From NCBI GenBank assembly GCA_038496675.1, contig CM076660.1, forward strand, positions 5,669,340-5,733,339: DNA of 64,000 bases. Direction: 5' to 3'. The position numbers were made by a program, and so were the translations under genes. The notes under the pieces were generated by a model that had not been told where the DNA came from, ran no database searches, and was given only the letters and a program-made list of their open reading frames with translations. The DNA is from Rachycentron canadum (lineage: Eukaryota > Chordata > Actinopteri > Carangiformes > Rachycentridae). Below, piece after piece: positions 36,588 to 48,902 of this stretch. The first letter of the stretch is position 1; each line of letters opens with the position of its first letter.

Positions 36588-39500
36588 CTGAGGGGGAAAC
36601 AAATACAAATGAGGCTTTAATTCTAACCCACAAACCACCAGAATGACTACTACAGTGACAATGCTATAAAATCTCACCATGAACTTCTAATGATTAATTC
36701 CTTACAGTTTTAAAAGACAGGTTCCGTAGTTTCAATGACAAAATTTTAATGATGGATCGTGCAGAATGAAAAACTACAAATCCCTTTCTCTAGTGAAAAG
36801 TGAGGAGAGAAAGATAGACTGACCCATAGGTCCCATCTGGTTGTTGTAGATGTTGGGCCCTTCAGGGACCTCGTCATTTTTCCTGTTACCCAGCCCTGCT
36901 GGGTCTAGAGGTGGGTCTTCAACTCCACCTTTGGAAGGTGGTGGGGGACCAAGAGGCATGGCACCTGGAGGAGGGAAACCTGGGACAGGAGGGGTAAGAT
37001 GAGTTAGGGTGCTTCCACACTGGTTAGTTCAAGCAAACTGATCTACTTTATTTGGGCTGGTGTGAAATCTTTCTGGTGTGGATTTAACAACTTGTCTGGT
37101 GTATTGTGGTGAAACAGCAAAGCAAACATATGAATTTTACATATATCAAAAGCTGTCAGTCAAATAAGAATTTTATAGGAAATTTGGATATGATAATTCA
37201 TTTATTTAAGATAATTTTGTGACCACAGTAACACCTAGCAGTGCCAGCTTGTGAGTGACTGGATTTTCCATGTCAAAAAATCTGTTACTGTCCTATGTAT
37301 TTTTGCAGTTTCATATTAAAACGTGAGTAAAACATAGCAACTTCACGCAAAATTTCTTAATATTAGGGCACAAGGTGTCTTAGTTTTGTCCTGTTGACCT
37401 TTTCATCCTTATTCTTAATTATTATGTCACCTCATGTTTACAGCTCTTGGTTCGTTTGTAAAAAGCTAATGTGAGCACAGATTAAATGGAAAAAAATGCA
37501 TCATCACCAGTGTATAACATGGATCAAATGAAATGAATTACAGCTGTGAACTCGACCTAAATATCTGTGTAAGATGCTGTTGAACAAAATGAGAGAGCAA
37601 GCGCTGTGTGAGAGAAAGCTACTAAGTGAAAGCCAGTGGGATATGTTTGATGGCAAGTCATAGGAGGAACTACCTGGAGGCATCTGCATGGGGTTGAAGC
37701 CAGGTCTTATGAAAGGAGGAGGTGGAACGCCTGGAGGGAAAGAAGGCGGAGGCATGCCTATGGGACCAGGAAAGACAGGAGGCTGGAGGGAGCCCACACC
37801 AACCATTGGCTGCTGCAGTGGAGGGACCTGAAAATATTTACAGGGATTCACTGCAGATGTCGAATGACATATGTATCTGTATACTTCACAGTGACACTCT
37901 GGAGAAACATAGTAGGTAACCTGATGATAGGACAATAAAAGTCATGTCATTGTATCCAAACTATGTCATCTGTTTTAATGCAGGTATGGACCAGATGTAA
38001 CAAGAGTTTGTAATATTTTAAATGCTACCTCCCCAATCACATTAATTACAAATGATCTATCTTCACCAACGTTTTCTTTTGTACCAGTGATAGCTCAACA
38101 ATAAGAGTTTGAAATACTGCTAACAGATTGCAGTTGTCGTTCACCTGTGCAGGAGGAGCAGCTGCAGCAGCCACAGGTAATACCTGCGTCTCTTCAGGCT
38201 GCTGTGGCTCCGACCGGCCATTGTGGGTGAGTTCCTCTGGGTGGTCTAGACTGGTCCTTACTCCACTCCACTCTGGCAAAGAGACACAATTCAGAGTGAA
38301 AAATTGATTGATTGTAACACTCACTAAATTGTCTTTATGCGTTTGTGCTGGTCGGGGTTTTTACCTGGTGATAAGGTGTCTACATCTAGTATTCCTCCTT
38401 CTTTTAGCTCCTCCAACTGGTCCTCTCTGATTTTAGACCAAGGTACAAAGGTGACACCCAGCTCCACATCCCAGTACTGTTTAAACTCAGCTTTTATGCC
38501 CTTGTTTAAAGCCCAAGCAATCTGGGAAGAGAGGAGAGAAAAACCTCTTGACTCGATCGGAAAGTTCTCCAGATTTTTTGTGGAATCAATGACTGACATT
38601 ATTTTCCACGTCTGTGGAAATTCTGTGGAATATCTTAGGCTTCTCCTAAAGTATTGTAGAAATGTAGTATTTCATTACAAAGCATCGATTTATGTGGCTC
38701 ACTCACCTTGATGGCTTTCTGGTTAACTTTATAAGACCCTCTACTAAGCTTCTGTAGAGCCCTGAAAGCATCTTGCCTGTGTATCATGACAATATAAGCA
38801 CAGCCACGTGGAGGGATCATCTGAACAAGAGAGGACAAGCAAACAGATGAGCAACAACTTAATGAGATTGTCATTTTCATTTAGTTCACAGAGATTGGGC
38901 TCATTCTCATTATTGCAACATTGGAGAAAGGTTTGTTTATGGTCTGTTAGTATTTTAATAACTACAGGTATCAAGTATAAAAAAAAGCACAACTGTTAGA
39001 ATTATATAACTTGCATGAAATATGCAAATATTATATATAATGAGAAATTTGCTATAGGTTGACCAGAAGGCACACAAAAAAAGCATTTTCATCTTTCACA
39101 TAGATGAGAAAATGCTAATTTTACTGTTACAAGCCACAGGACATACTCACAGCTGGCTCAGTGCAAGTGATTGATAAAAGTTCACATCTATACAAGTCAA
39201 CTTACATTGATTGAGTCTATCTGCCCAAACTCCTCCAGTAAACAGGCGACATCTTGCTGTTGTGTTCTTTTGTCCAGCTGGCCAACCCACAGAGTTGTAC
39301 TGCAAACTGAAAAGGAGAAATAAAAGGTATCATAAACAAGAAATACTTGGTATCAAAGGGTTCCTACTTTTATTATTTGAAATCCCTGTGATGTCATCCA
39401 AAGACAATGTTATGAAACTACTGAAACTGCACAAACCTAACATATCATTTCAGGTCCTATCTATTTGAATTGATATGACTATAATCAGATCATGACTCAC

Positions 39501-40024
39501 TGCTTAGCGTCTCGGTCTTGGGTGGTGGGAGGCCTTTCTGCCGTCGCTCTCTCTCTTTTTCTCTGTCCCTGCGTTCCTGCGAGCGAGAGCGTGGGGAATG
39601 GTGACGCCGGTCTCTGGAGCGCGAGCGGGATCGCCTGTGCCTGGATCGCCGTGAACGGGAATTAGACCGTGACCTCCTCCGCTTTGGAGACCTGAAGAAA
39701 AAAGGCACTCCGGTTCATTGCAAATGAACATACAGCTGCTTATGCAGTTTATTTGAAAAAGACAAAATAGAACAAATTATAGCATTAATGAGAAAATCGT
39801 GAGGAAATAGTTTTACAGGTTATAACCATTTCAAATGCTTACCTAGAGCCTGAGTGTGACCTTCGACCATGTCTGCCATCCCTCATAGATGAACGGTCTA
39901 TATCCATTGACATATCCTGATATAGTATGAAGAAGACACGGTCATGATTTGTTGCTATTAAACCTATATGACTGGGTCTTTGATATTTAAATGAATGAAT
40001 GAATGAATGAATGAATGAATGATT

Positions 40025-40086
<62 letters not shown>

Positions 40087-43000
40087 AATTTAAGTGTGCA
40101 TATCCTTTGTACTACTGTTATATCTACCTGTTGTTGCTGGGCTGTGTTGTGTGGAGGGTATAACCCTGGGAAGCCTGGAGGCCCAGTAGAACCAGGGAGG
40201 TGCTGCCCTGGCAGAACATGCCCCATAGGTGGTATCATAACTGGGAAGCTTTGTCCTGGTGGTAAACCATAGGCCTGGAGCTGGCCATTAGGAGGGAGAG
40301 GAACCTGAGAATGACAACTGTGGTAAGTATTGTGCACACCAGGGTTTCCAAAATATAAAAACAAGAACCAGGTTTGTTTCACATCTTTATGAAGCTGTTA
40401 CATCCACAAATGAAGAGGATGTTTTGCAATGTATATAACATGTATTATGTAACCCTACTGTAACACAAACTACAATTTTAATGTCTGACAGAATTTTATA
40501 CCACTTTTACAGATTAAAGTTAAAAATTAAAAAAAAAAAAAAACCTAAGAAAACATTGCTCAAACGAAGAAATAGAAGACTTGACCTAATGTTTTGTTTG
40601 TTTGTTTTTTACAATAAAAAATGTTGTTCTTACTACCTGCTGTGAGAGGTCTTGTGACACGTTAATCACTGGTGGTTTAAAGTGCTCCACATGCTGTGGG
40701 AAGGCTGGAGGCTGCTGCATACTGTGATGATAAAAATACACCATCAGCTTCACAGGCTTTATTTCATTTCTAAGAAAAATTTTAATCAAAGCTTCCCACT
40801 TTTTGGCATCACAGATATGTTGCACCATATGTAATGGATCAAGGGCTTACAAGGAGGCCTGTGATGTAGTGTCGTCCTTCTTTGTTTCTTCTCCAACTTC
40901 TGGTTCATCATCATAGTCAAAACGGTCCAGCAATTTCTATAAGAAAGACAGGTAATGAATGTAAAGAACAGACAAATGATGGCATTTTTAACACGGCAGA
41001 GCTTGTTTTGTAACTGCTTCATCCTATGCTGCAAAATATGTAATAGTGCCTCGGTCAAAGAATTAATCACTGCTGATCACATGTGCAAAGACAAAAACAC
41101 ACTGTCACCTTGTCAAAGGCTGTTTTCTGCAGGGTGGACTGAGTGTGTTGGGTGGGTGGTGGGGGTTGTGGGGTCACCATGCTCAGCCCAGCAGTGATGT
41201 TTTGGACCTGCGTTTGGCTAGCAAGGCTAGGCTGAGTGTTGGCTTCAGGCTTCAATGGCTGCTGCTGAAAGTTCTGGAGCATCTGTTGAAGCTGTAAATG
41301 TCAATGACAGAGAGTTATTTATTAGTGGAGGCCAAAGAGATGAGCAAGAAATGACGATAATACAAGCAACAAGACTGAGGTCAAAGCCAAAACTTGTTGA
41401 TATTAGTACAAACTCACCTGCTGACCCTGTGAAGACTGGAAGAGCTGCGCCACAGCAGCAAAGGCATCAGAGTTTTGCAGCTGAGCAGCAGATGTCATGG
41501 TGGAGTTGGCCGTGACTGCAGTAACTGGCTCTTTGGCTGGAGGTGGAGAAGAACCTGATGGAAGAGAGAAGAGTTTTAACATATGCAGGCGGCACAGATG
41601 TATTTAACACCAAAATCATCCACTGATACTTCATTATATCAATACAAAATTGTATTACACAATACGACTGTAAATGTTGTTGTCTTTTGGCTGCCGTCGT
41701 GAGGTGTTGCCACATGGGATCACCTCCCACACGTATTTGATTCGGCACAGGATTTATGCCAAATACACTCCCTGACTCAACCTGGATTCTGTGGAGCTGG
41801 GATCAAACCGCCAACCCAGGAATCAGCCATACTACTCTACTGCTCACCTATGTATTATAATGGTAAATCTATTTTTTTTTTTTTTTTCAATCATTCACAG
41901 CCATCAGGAAGATTTTCGAAACAAAGTTTTGTAAAGTTGTGTCTGTACTTAAAAACATCATCATGGCCTTAAAATGCATAAAATAACACAACTTACCTGG
42001 CTCATCTGTGCCTGTATAAGGTGCAGCGGCACTGCTGGAACCAGCTGCCATGTCCAAGAGGGGCTGAATAACCTCAATCTTGAACACCCCATTCTTCTGC
42101 CACAAGTTCAACACTCGTACAATCTTACTCTACAAAGGAGAATAGGAAAGCAAGGAAAGAGGAGAAGGAGAGGGAATAACAGGAAGACAGAACAGAAGTA
42201 TTTGTGACCAAGAGTCCAACTAATTTTCAGAACACTTAAATTTCAGTCAGGTCTTTCTGTTCTTACCCTGTCCTCTATGGGGCAAAGGCAGAGGTTCTCA
42301 AAAGTCCCTGTAATGTTTTTGGTAAACCTTGGGCCAAACACATCCTTGTCTGGTCCAAACTGGTGTCTGGACTGCCTGACAATGGAATCCACCACATACA
42401 GGCCTGCTACCTTGTACTCAGGCTTGCACTGGGGAGAGCAGAGGGAGAAAATAGATTCAGAGTTTATACAAAATTGGTGGGGAGAATCCAGGAGGTAATT
42501 GAATTTAGACCAGTCTGTCTCACCTTCTTGATGAATTTTTCCACAATCTGGACCACGTGTTTGTAGAGCTGAGAGAGAGAGAAAGAGATTATATTAGAGG
42601 AAGACAGTAGCTCAAAAAATAAAAAATGATTTTAGAAATACAGAAGACAACTCAATGGGTGTACAAGTAACTCAACAACAACAAGGGAATGCCAAACTCT
42701 TTCCTACTTTCATAGCTTTGATGGCTGATTTGGTGATGGAAATCATCTTTGCCCGAGAGATCGGAGGCTTGGTGTCCATCAGCGAGAATAACTAGAGACA
42801 GAGAGAGATAATAGATGAGTGAGACAGGGGGGGCGACAACAACAACAACAAAAAAACAAAACAAAACAGTGAGGGCAGTGCTGGCAGAGTGATGTGGTTA
42901 GAGTTTTAGAGTTGATGCAAATCACTTTTTTCCATTGCTTTTTATACCCAAACTCACATTTAATACAATGTCAAACACATTCAGCTCAAAAGCTCAAAAA

Positions 43001-44390
43001 TACAATGTTTTGGTCACAACAAGTGATATAATTAAACCTATAAACTCTGAGACCTGTGCTTTCAGGCTCTTCAACATTTAATAGTTGATAAGTAATGACA
43101 TGTTTATGTTGTTTATTGGGTGAGCCTTTCAGTGGTTGATCTCAAAGGTGACAGTGATTGTGGATGTGGACCGATGTTTTTTTTTTTTTTTTGTTGTACT
43201 CTTTATTATGATCTCATAGAGTTTGCCACTTTCATCCACTCCTTGCACAAAATCCTTCATGCCATGCAGGCAACCCAAACTGGCATCCGATCGGATAAAA
43301 CATCATTTTGGATGCTCCGAGGATACAAGAGTTCAACAAACAGCTGCATAACTGTCATTACATAAAATGACATGGTACAGCCTAGCTGGTGCATAGAAAT
43401 GAGGAATGAACTGTGCAGAGTTATAAGATATTCGACACTGTGGACATCTTGACAGCTGTGTGATGTATATGATTATTAACCTGTGTGAGACACTAATTTA
43501 GACATCTCTGAAGCACACGATTGCTTTTTTTTTAATAAGTTACTACTGACAGTGCACCGACAGAAATGCAGACATATTTGTCACATGTATCATAACTACC
43601 AGTGATTAGCATAAAGAAACAACTACTTCCGATGCCAGAAAGGAAACGCTATTGAAACTGCAAAACACTTTCCTAGAAACACTAGAGAGTGCTCATGTCC
43701 CTGGGGATGGAATGATTTGCAATAAACAGTTAGTTGAAGCAGCCAGATAGTTGTGGCTCTATTACAGGTTTGTGTTTGCCAACCTGCCTCTGTGGTTGAT
43801 CAACTATATGGACACAGCCACGGTAGATGTTACAGTCGGGGATTAAAAGGGGCCATTAGCAGAGAGGATGGTAAACAAATCCACAATAATAAAATGACTT
43901 GACCTGTGCACTGTCTGGACCCAGTCCTTGAGCCTTACACTGTTTTGACGAACACGGGCTGTGCATATTATTGAGGCAGTGGTGTTCACAGGCTTGCAGT
44001 GTGACAATAACACCATGATAGTATTTGCTGTGCAGCAATGTTAGCAACCACACTTCCACTGGCCAACATTTACGTTACTACAGGGGCCGATGTTGATTGG
44101 CTATCGTTGCGTTAGCTTCCTAGTTGGCAGAAAACCCTGCCATTTGTTCCACTAACAGCAAAATTTGCGCGGCAGACGTCCACAACACAGACGCTAACTC
44201 GGTTAGCCCTTAGCCAGATAGGATGGACATGTCCAGCTAGCTCGGTGAGCAGGCCCACGGGTCGGTCCCGCACGACTAGCTCCGGTGCAACACAGCACCA
44301 TGACCAGCACCGCCTGCCTCGGCGAGTTCAGGGTCTCAGCGGGTCCTGAAGGCAGCTTACCTCCTGGTTAAAGGCGTTGACAGCGTCCAT
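35395..44390 (-). CDS. scaf4: SR-related CTD-associated factor 4 (SCAF4), 19 coding exons, complete
   Basis: Nuclear protein that binds the phosphorylated C-terminal domain of RNA polymerase II and nascent RNA; family members suppress premature cleavage and polyadenylation and aid proper termination (family knowledge). Coding exons: 44361-44390, 42708-42791, 42524-42568, 42267-42428, 41997-42129, 41418-41554, 41109-41291, 40851-40936, 40637-40721, 40128-40304, 39843-39916, 39501-39691, 39206-39306, 38707-38820, 38365-38521, 38145-38272, 37674-37827, 36824-36979, 35395-36587. Every junction is GT-AG and phases agree, giving 3390 nt and 1129 aa; I recall about 1147 aa for human. Order: CTD-interacting domain (about 1-140), Q/P-rich linker, RS segment (about 399-462), RRM (about 466-545), long P/G and R/D/E-rich tail. 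The start MDAVNAFNQE matches SCAF4 rather than its paralogue SCAF8. Confidence 0.96.
38365..39306 (-). other. scaf4: SCAF4 exons 13-15: RNA recognition motif
   Basis: RNP2 is read as LWVGQL (residues 468-473) and RNP1 as RGCAYIVM (501-508). The fold runs on to VNQKAIKIAWALNKG and the conserved extension QYWDVELGVTFVPW. Exon phases 1-0-0-1 are consistent across 39206-39306, 38707-38820 and 38365-38521. This is the RNA-binding domain of the anti-terminator. Confidence 0.92.
39501..39691 (-). other. scaf4: SCAF4 exon 12: RS-rich segment
   Basis: Encodes about residues 399-462 with dense Arg-Ser dipeptides (SPKRRRSRSNSRSRRSRHRR and following), then an acidic/basic run ERRDREKERERRQKG. Nearly the same segment is found in mammalian SCAF4. 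It is likely an SR-protein interaction and phosphorylation region. Confidence 0.9.
39990..40086. repeat. (GAAT)n-(GATA)n microsatellite in scaf4 intron 10
   Basis: About eight GAAT units (39990-40021) then about 15 GATA units (40025-40086). It starts 41 bases downstream of the donor of the SCAF4 exon at 40128-40304, inside the intron. Confidence 0.95.
41683..41852 (+). mobile_element. Degenerate fish interspersed repeat in scaf4 intron 5
   Basis: The order TTTTGGCTGCCGTCGTGAGG, GTTGCCACATGGGATCACC, TTTGATTCGGCACAGG, ATACACTCCCTGACTCAACC and GCTGGGATCAAACCGCCA matches, with many changes, an abundant fish repeat whose copies read 'gtcgccacag..gatc..gcacaggttttacgcc..cttcctgacgcaacc' (recalled). 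It lies between exons 41997-42129 and 41418-41554 of SCAF4, antisense to the gene. Confidence 0.6.
41997..44390 (-). other. scaf4: SCAF4 exons 1-5: CTD-interacting domain
   Basis: These exons encode residues 1 to about 151. The arginine-rich stretch VRQSRHQFG and the helix SKIVRVLNLWQKNGVFK are hallmarks of the CID fold that grips Ser2/Ser5-phosphorylated polymerase CTD. Intron 1 (42792-44360) is the longest in the gene and carries only a poly-T tract (43178-43192) and unremarkable sequence. Confidence 0.9.
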
Positions 44391-44620
44391 GGTTGCCCAG
44401 CGCTCACAGCCTTCCCCCTTGGCTCCCGATTCCCCGCTTACATCGATGTTTATTCAAGGAAGGGTCGGTACAACATGTCCGCTCCCGGTAGCTAAACGAC
44501 AGTTAGCCTAGCATCGGTAGCTCTCGGGGTCGGCGGGCACGGCAAAGCATGATGGGATTCAACTCTGTAGTTCCGGGTTTTGGACACTGGGCGGCGGAGT
44601 GCAATAGAGACAACATACCT
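44391..44620 (-). promoter_or_regulatory. scaf4: scaf4 promoter and 5' UTR with a ZNF143/THAP11-like site
   Basis: CpG-rich sequence directly upstream of the SCAF4 start. On the minus strand, 44541-44559 reads AATCCCATCATGCTTTGCC, close to the ZNF143/THAP11 core TTCCCANMATGCNNYGC. Six bases further upstream lies ACTACA (44566-44571), joined to an ETS-type CCGGAA (about 44571-44576). There is no TATA box. This mix is typical of housekeeping promoters. Confidence 0.5.
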
Positions 44621-44733
44621 GTGGCATACATGTCCAAACATTAAAGACAAACTACAGCATGAAACGTGTTTAAACTGAAACAGTACGAAACAAATTATGA
44701 GCAGAATATAAAGCAAATAAATAAATAAATTAT

Positions 44734-44756
44734 TATATATATATATATATATATAT
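44734..44756. repeat. (AT)n microsatellite
   Basis: About 11 AT units upstream of the SCAF4 promoter. Confidence 0.9.
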
Positions 44757-46015
44757 GCATAAAACATTAGGTGACACGGGGTGAAGACAAATCATAACAA
44801 AGACTGCTGCTGCTGCTGTGTCTGATATATTACTACAGATATAATATTATCTGTAGTAATATAATAAAAATATTAGCCTAAAACATGTGGATAGGGCGTC
44901 TGTGCATTTGGTGCCAACCCCTGTCTTCTCCAAGTGTATTAAGACCACACATGCAAGCTCAAATATTCCTTTTTCACCCAGCATTACAATGCAGGGGTAA
45001 ATCATGACCCCAGACTAAACCATGAAACAAAGTTGATGGTTGACATTGTTTTAGATTTTTTAAATTTTATTTTATTTTAAATAATCAATCAAAGGTGACA
45101 ATTCCCATTACTCTAGTCATCAGCATCTGATGTTTCTGGGATGAAGACAATACATCTAGTGTCCCAAGTCTCAAAGTCAAGGATTATATAGGAAATAATC
45201 GCTCACAGCTGTATCGTCCTTCTCGAATTTAAAGCATTAAATTGATATGTCCAACATGTCTAATACTCAATTTTTATAAGAATTAATTAATTAATTAAGA
45301 TCTTTAAACTTGGAATTATTATTTCCAAATCATTAAAATCACTTCTGAGACAACCTTTAAGGTCGATTTCAAGTAGGCCTGTCTCTATTTTAGAGGTTTG
45401 TATTAAACGCCATGGGATAATTCAAAGACTGTTTGAGTTTGCTTTGAGACATAATTTCATTAAAGACATAAAGAATTGCATGGTGTCAGGCTAAAGGAAA
45501 TGAGCAGTTCAAGTTCACCAAGACCACAACTGTATATTCCTGTAGTATAAAACATTTCCAATAGGTGGTAGTATACTTATACTTTTGGGTACATGTCTGG
45601 GTGTGTGCTTCAGTGTCTAGAAAGCATGGTCCAGCAGGCAAGTAAAACTGCATGTGTGTGAATGTAGCTATTCTTCTCACTCCCTCCAGGAATCCAGCTA
45701 AAAACAGAGCACACCTGTACATAGAATTAAATCTGATACTGACACCACAAACTGCAGCCTCACAACGCACCACAGAGTTGAACCAGCGGCTCTCACACAG
45801 ACTCAAAGGTAACACAGGCTATTTTTATTGAATTTCATCATATGGTCAGGTGTTATTTTTGCTCAAGGTGCAGGTTCACTGTGTACGAAAACATACAAGA
45901 CAATTATATTAGATCAGATAAACCTGCGCTGAGGCCAAATACGGGAGGGAGATGTGTCTCGAATTGTTGCCCCTCCCTGCAGGTGTCCTCCTTTGAGTGA
46001 TGAACACCTCCACCC

Positions 46016-46144
46016 ATGAGAGGGGACATGCTCTTTTGTCTGCTGCTGCTGCTGGACTTCAACTTTGTATTTGCTGGCAGAACAAGTTCAGCCAAACAAT
46101 CGACAACATCAAGAAAGAAAAGTAACAACAGCTATGCATCCTAA
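46016..46144 (+). CDS. Short ORF (42 codons) with signal-peptide-like start
   Basis: ATG at 46016, stop TAA at 46142-46144. The product starts MRGDMLFCLLLLLDFNFVFA, a fair signal peptide shape, then a short Ser/Thr/Lys-rich remainder (GRTSSAKQS and KKSNNSYAS). It lies in the SCAF4-HUNK divergent region. The leucine run is encoded by a CTG triplet repeat, which can arise by chance. No homology is recognised and no splice context supports it. Confidence 0.12.
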   Translation: MRGDMLFCLLLLLDFNFVFAGRTSSAKQSTTSRKKSNNSYAS

Positions 46145-46429
46145 CTGAAGCTGGCCCTTCCTCATAAATAACATTTAGGCAATTTATTATCATTGTCAGC
46201 CACTCGTGTTCATCTCTGTCCCGGGGACATTAAGGACTTGTTCTTGCCTTGGCGCACGGGGCATGGCGTGAACACTTGGATCATTTACGCACATTTCTAA
46301 ACGAACCTGACAGAAATCACGACACATACACGCAGACGCGAGTCTATGCTGTGAGGGTGTTGCTGTCTCGTCGCTCTGGCTACAAATGCATTCTTTGTTC
46401 ACAGACATGTACAGTGTGAGTGCACCGTG

Positions 46430-46541
46430 CCAAGCGGCGGGGCAGCGGTACCGGGCGGAGTTGTCCCCCCCCGCTTCACATGCGCTCCGCCTGCCTGCGC
46501 TGATTGGATTGAATTTACCCCGGCTACCACCGTCGTGTGAG

Positions 46542-46583
<42 letters not shown>

Positions 46584-47068
46584 CACATTCAGACTAAGTA
46601 ACGCCCACCCAGATGACCGGGAAAGTCACTTCAAACTGCAAAACACGCTGGCACCGCACAGACTCTTCGGGAGGCGCACGTGTATGGAGAAGAGACGCGG
46701 AGTGCGATGCCCAACTCTGACTGAGCAGCCACGAGTATTGAACAGGTTGCGTCAGTTAATACCTTTCCATGATTGAATGTGGCTTTTTTTGTGTGTGTGT
46801 GTCATTTCAATCTGAGCTGACACACTAATCAAGACTTCCCTCGGAAACTGCTGAGTGCGCTCCCCACGCGCTTTGGATGAACAGGTGGCGCAAGCTCCGG
46901 TTCCCTTAATTTGTTATTAGGGGCGAGACGCAGACAGCCCGGAGTTAACGCACTTTACCGGACGTTAAGCATTTAATACCCAGCCTGTCTCTGAGGTGGG
47001 CGAGAGTCGAGCTGCGTATTTATTTCCTCTCCCCCTCCCTTGTTAAAAGGAGACATTGGGGAGCTGTG
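46430..47068 (+). promoter_or_regulatory. hunk: hunk promoter and 5' UTR
   Basis: CpG-rich DNA upstream of the HUNK ATG, with GC-rich patches at 46430-46500 and 46850-46970, an E-box CAGGTGGCGC (46881-46890) and a pure TG run (46544-46578). No convincing TATA box at a fixed distance. The transcription start is unknown. The ATG has G at -3, a moderate Kozak context. Confidence 0.45.
46544..46578. repeat. hunk: (TG)17 microsatellite in the hunk promoter region
   Basis: Pure alternating TG of 35 bases about 490 bp upstream of the HUNK ATG, in CpG-rich surroundings. Confidence 0.95.
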
Positions 47069-48868
47069 ATGCCAGTTGCGGACAGCGACATGGTTGTGGA
47101 CAACAGCCACGCGTTATACGAGGGCAAAACCCCAAACTGTGCCGGCAACGAGAACATCCTCCCGGCCTCCCTATGCAGTCCCGCCGCGGACATCCTCAAG
47201 AACTTTTACCACACCAAACGGGTCGGGAACTATCTGATCGGGCGGAAGCTTGGAGAAGGATCGTTCGCCAAAGTTAGAGAAGGTCTCCACGCGTTGACCG
47301 GGGAGAAGGTGAGAATGATACGATCACAGCTGCAATTTTCAAATGAAAAGCGAGCTTCTTTGGGATAGTAATACCTGGGGTTTTGGCATTTAAAAATAAT
47401 GAGTGGCACCTCGGGAGATGGTCTGATGTGGTTTTAAATTTCATGTTAGTGGACAGTGTCAGCTGTCACTGTGCCTCATGTCTGCATGGTAATGTTCTTT
47501 TCTCCTGCATGGCAACACTTCACATATATTAATATTAAGAGTTTGGCCTTCTTAAGCCGTTTTTAACAAGGTGTCAGTGATCAGCCCTGTTTGCAGTGGG
47601 GACCTTTGTTATTGCGCCCATGAGGCACCACCAGCTGTTGAACCCAGCTACAGTCACAGCAGGACTTGTTTTCTAGCCAAACCTCTGGTGACAGTATTCA
47701 CTTTTTGCGTGTGTGAGAGAGACACACAGGGAGTGTGTGCTGCCTGTCTCTCTCCTAACATGTGCTGGATAATTTCTGAAACCTGTGCTTTGTCTGCTGC
47801 TGCTGGTGATCTCACCGCTGTGGGCGCGCAAGCCTGTGATAGGGACACAGAGGAAAATTGCCCGACCTATGAGAGAGCAGAGCTGCTACTTGCATATGAA
47901 ATCATGTCGTTGATAAATGAGCTTCAGCCTCATTATGATTCCGCCAGCACAGGGCTTTGATACGGACAACCATTGGCCACTGGTTGCCTTTGTCTCTTCA
48001 GGCTTTTCTTTTCTTTTTTTTTTTTTTGAAGAGCAGCCAAGACATTTACATTTTAGAAAAACAAGTATGTTTTCCTACATGTTTCTATATGTTATCACAT
48101 GTCTACTTGCATATGTGTAACATGTCTGCGTGACACTGAAATTTAAATTTTGTACATTACAGATAGTTAATCTCGAGTCCCCCCCTCCCATCCTGTTGCT
48201 GTGAGGGGAGAAGAAAGCACACCTCTCCTCATCCCCCCTTCCCTCACTCTCTTTGTTAAGGATGATGCAAACACTGGCAATCTCAAAACCAAGCACATCA
48301 CATGCTCTCCCTCTCTTTACACACACTCTCTCTCTCTCATTCATTTGAATACAGGGTCCAACAAGCGATGGGAGGGGGTGGAGGGCAGTGAGTTTATTCA
48401 AGCAAAAGGGCAGTCAGGGGGAAAGGAGGTATAAGAGGACTCCCAGATCCTTTTTTAGCATCACTAGAAAGTCAATGTGGATGCAGGGATGAGAGTGTGT
48501 GTGTTTTAAGGGCAGGGGGTATGAAAGTGAGGGGAGGTGAGAGATGGTGTTGTCATGGTCAGGGGGCTCAGGAGGTCATATGCATGTGTTTTTGATGTCT
48601 GTAACCCACTTTCCCCTCCATACTCCCACCCACCCCCCTCTTTTTCTGTCTGAAGGGTTGCCTGATAAACAACTGAATCCCCCAGAAGCCCGCTGGCTGG
48701 GCGCACCCCTCCCCCTCTGCATCCCCAACCACCCCCCACTCCTCATATAGACCAGCCTACTGTAAATACAGTGCCCCATCCCCCCATGCATACCCTGCAC
48801 CCCTTCTCTTATCCACACTGCTAGGCGTAAACATGGCCCATCTATTACTGTATCATGACAGCTCAGTG

Positions 48869-48902
<34 letters not shown>

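Larger units (their letters stand above)
44621..46429. other. Intergenic stretch between divergent scaf4 and hunk
   Basis: AT-rich DNA with an (AT)n run and a (CTG)5 triplet near 46041. Apart from the 42-codon ORF at 46016-46144 nothing coding is seen. Confidence 0.5.

Noticed and set aside
35558..36646. Several long open frames on the plus strand opposite the scaf4 last exon
   Set aside because: They mirror a low-complexity coding exon rich in Arg, Asp, Gly and Pro codons; the minus frame is the one conserved with SCAF4.
45486..45815. 109-codon minus-strand frame upstream of scaf4
   Set aside because: No homology, no splice signals; ordinary chance frame.
47066..47068. GTG as an upstream start for HUNK
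   Set aside because: Directly followed by ATG at 47069; vertebrate nuclear genes rarely start at GTG.
47571..47960. 129-codon plus-strand frame in hunk intron 1
   Set aside because: Lies within an intron, starts next to no acceptor and resembles no known protein.
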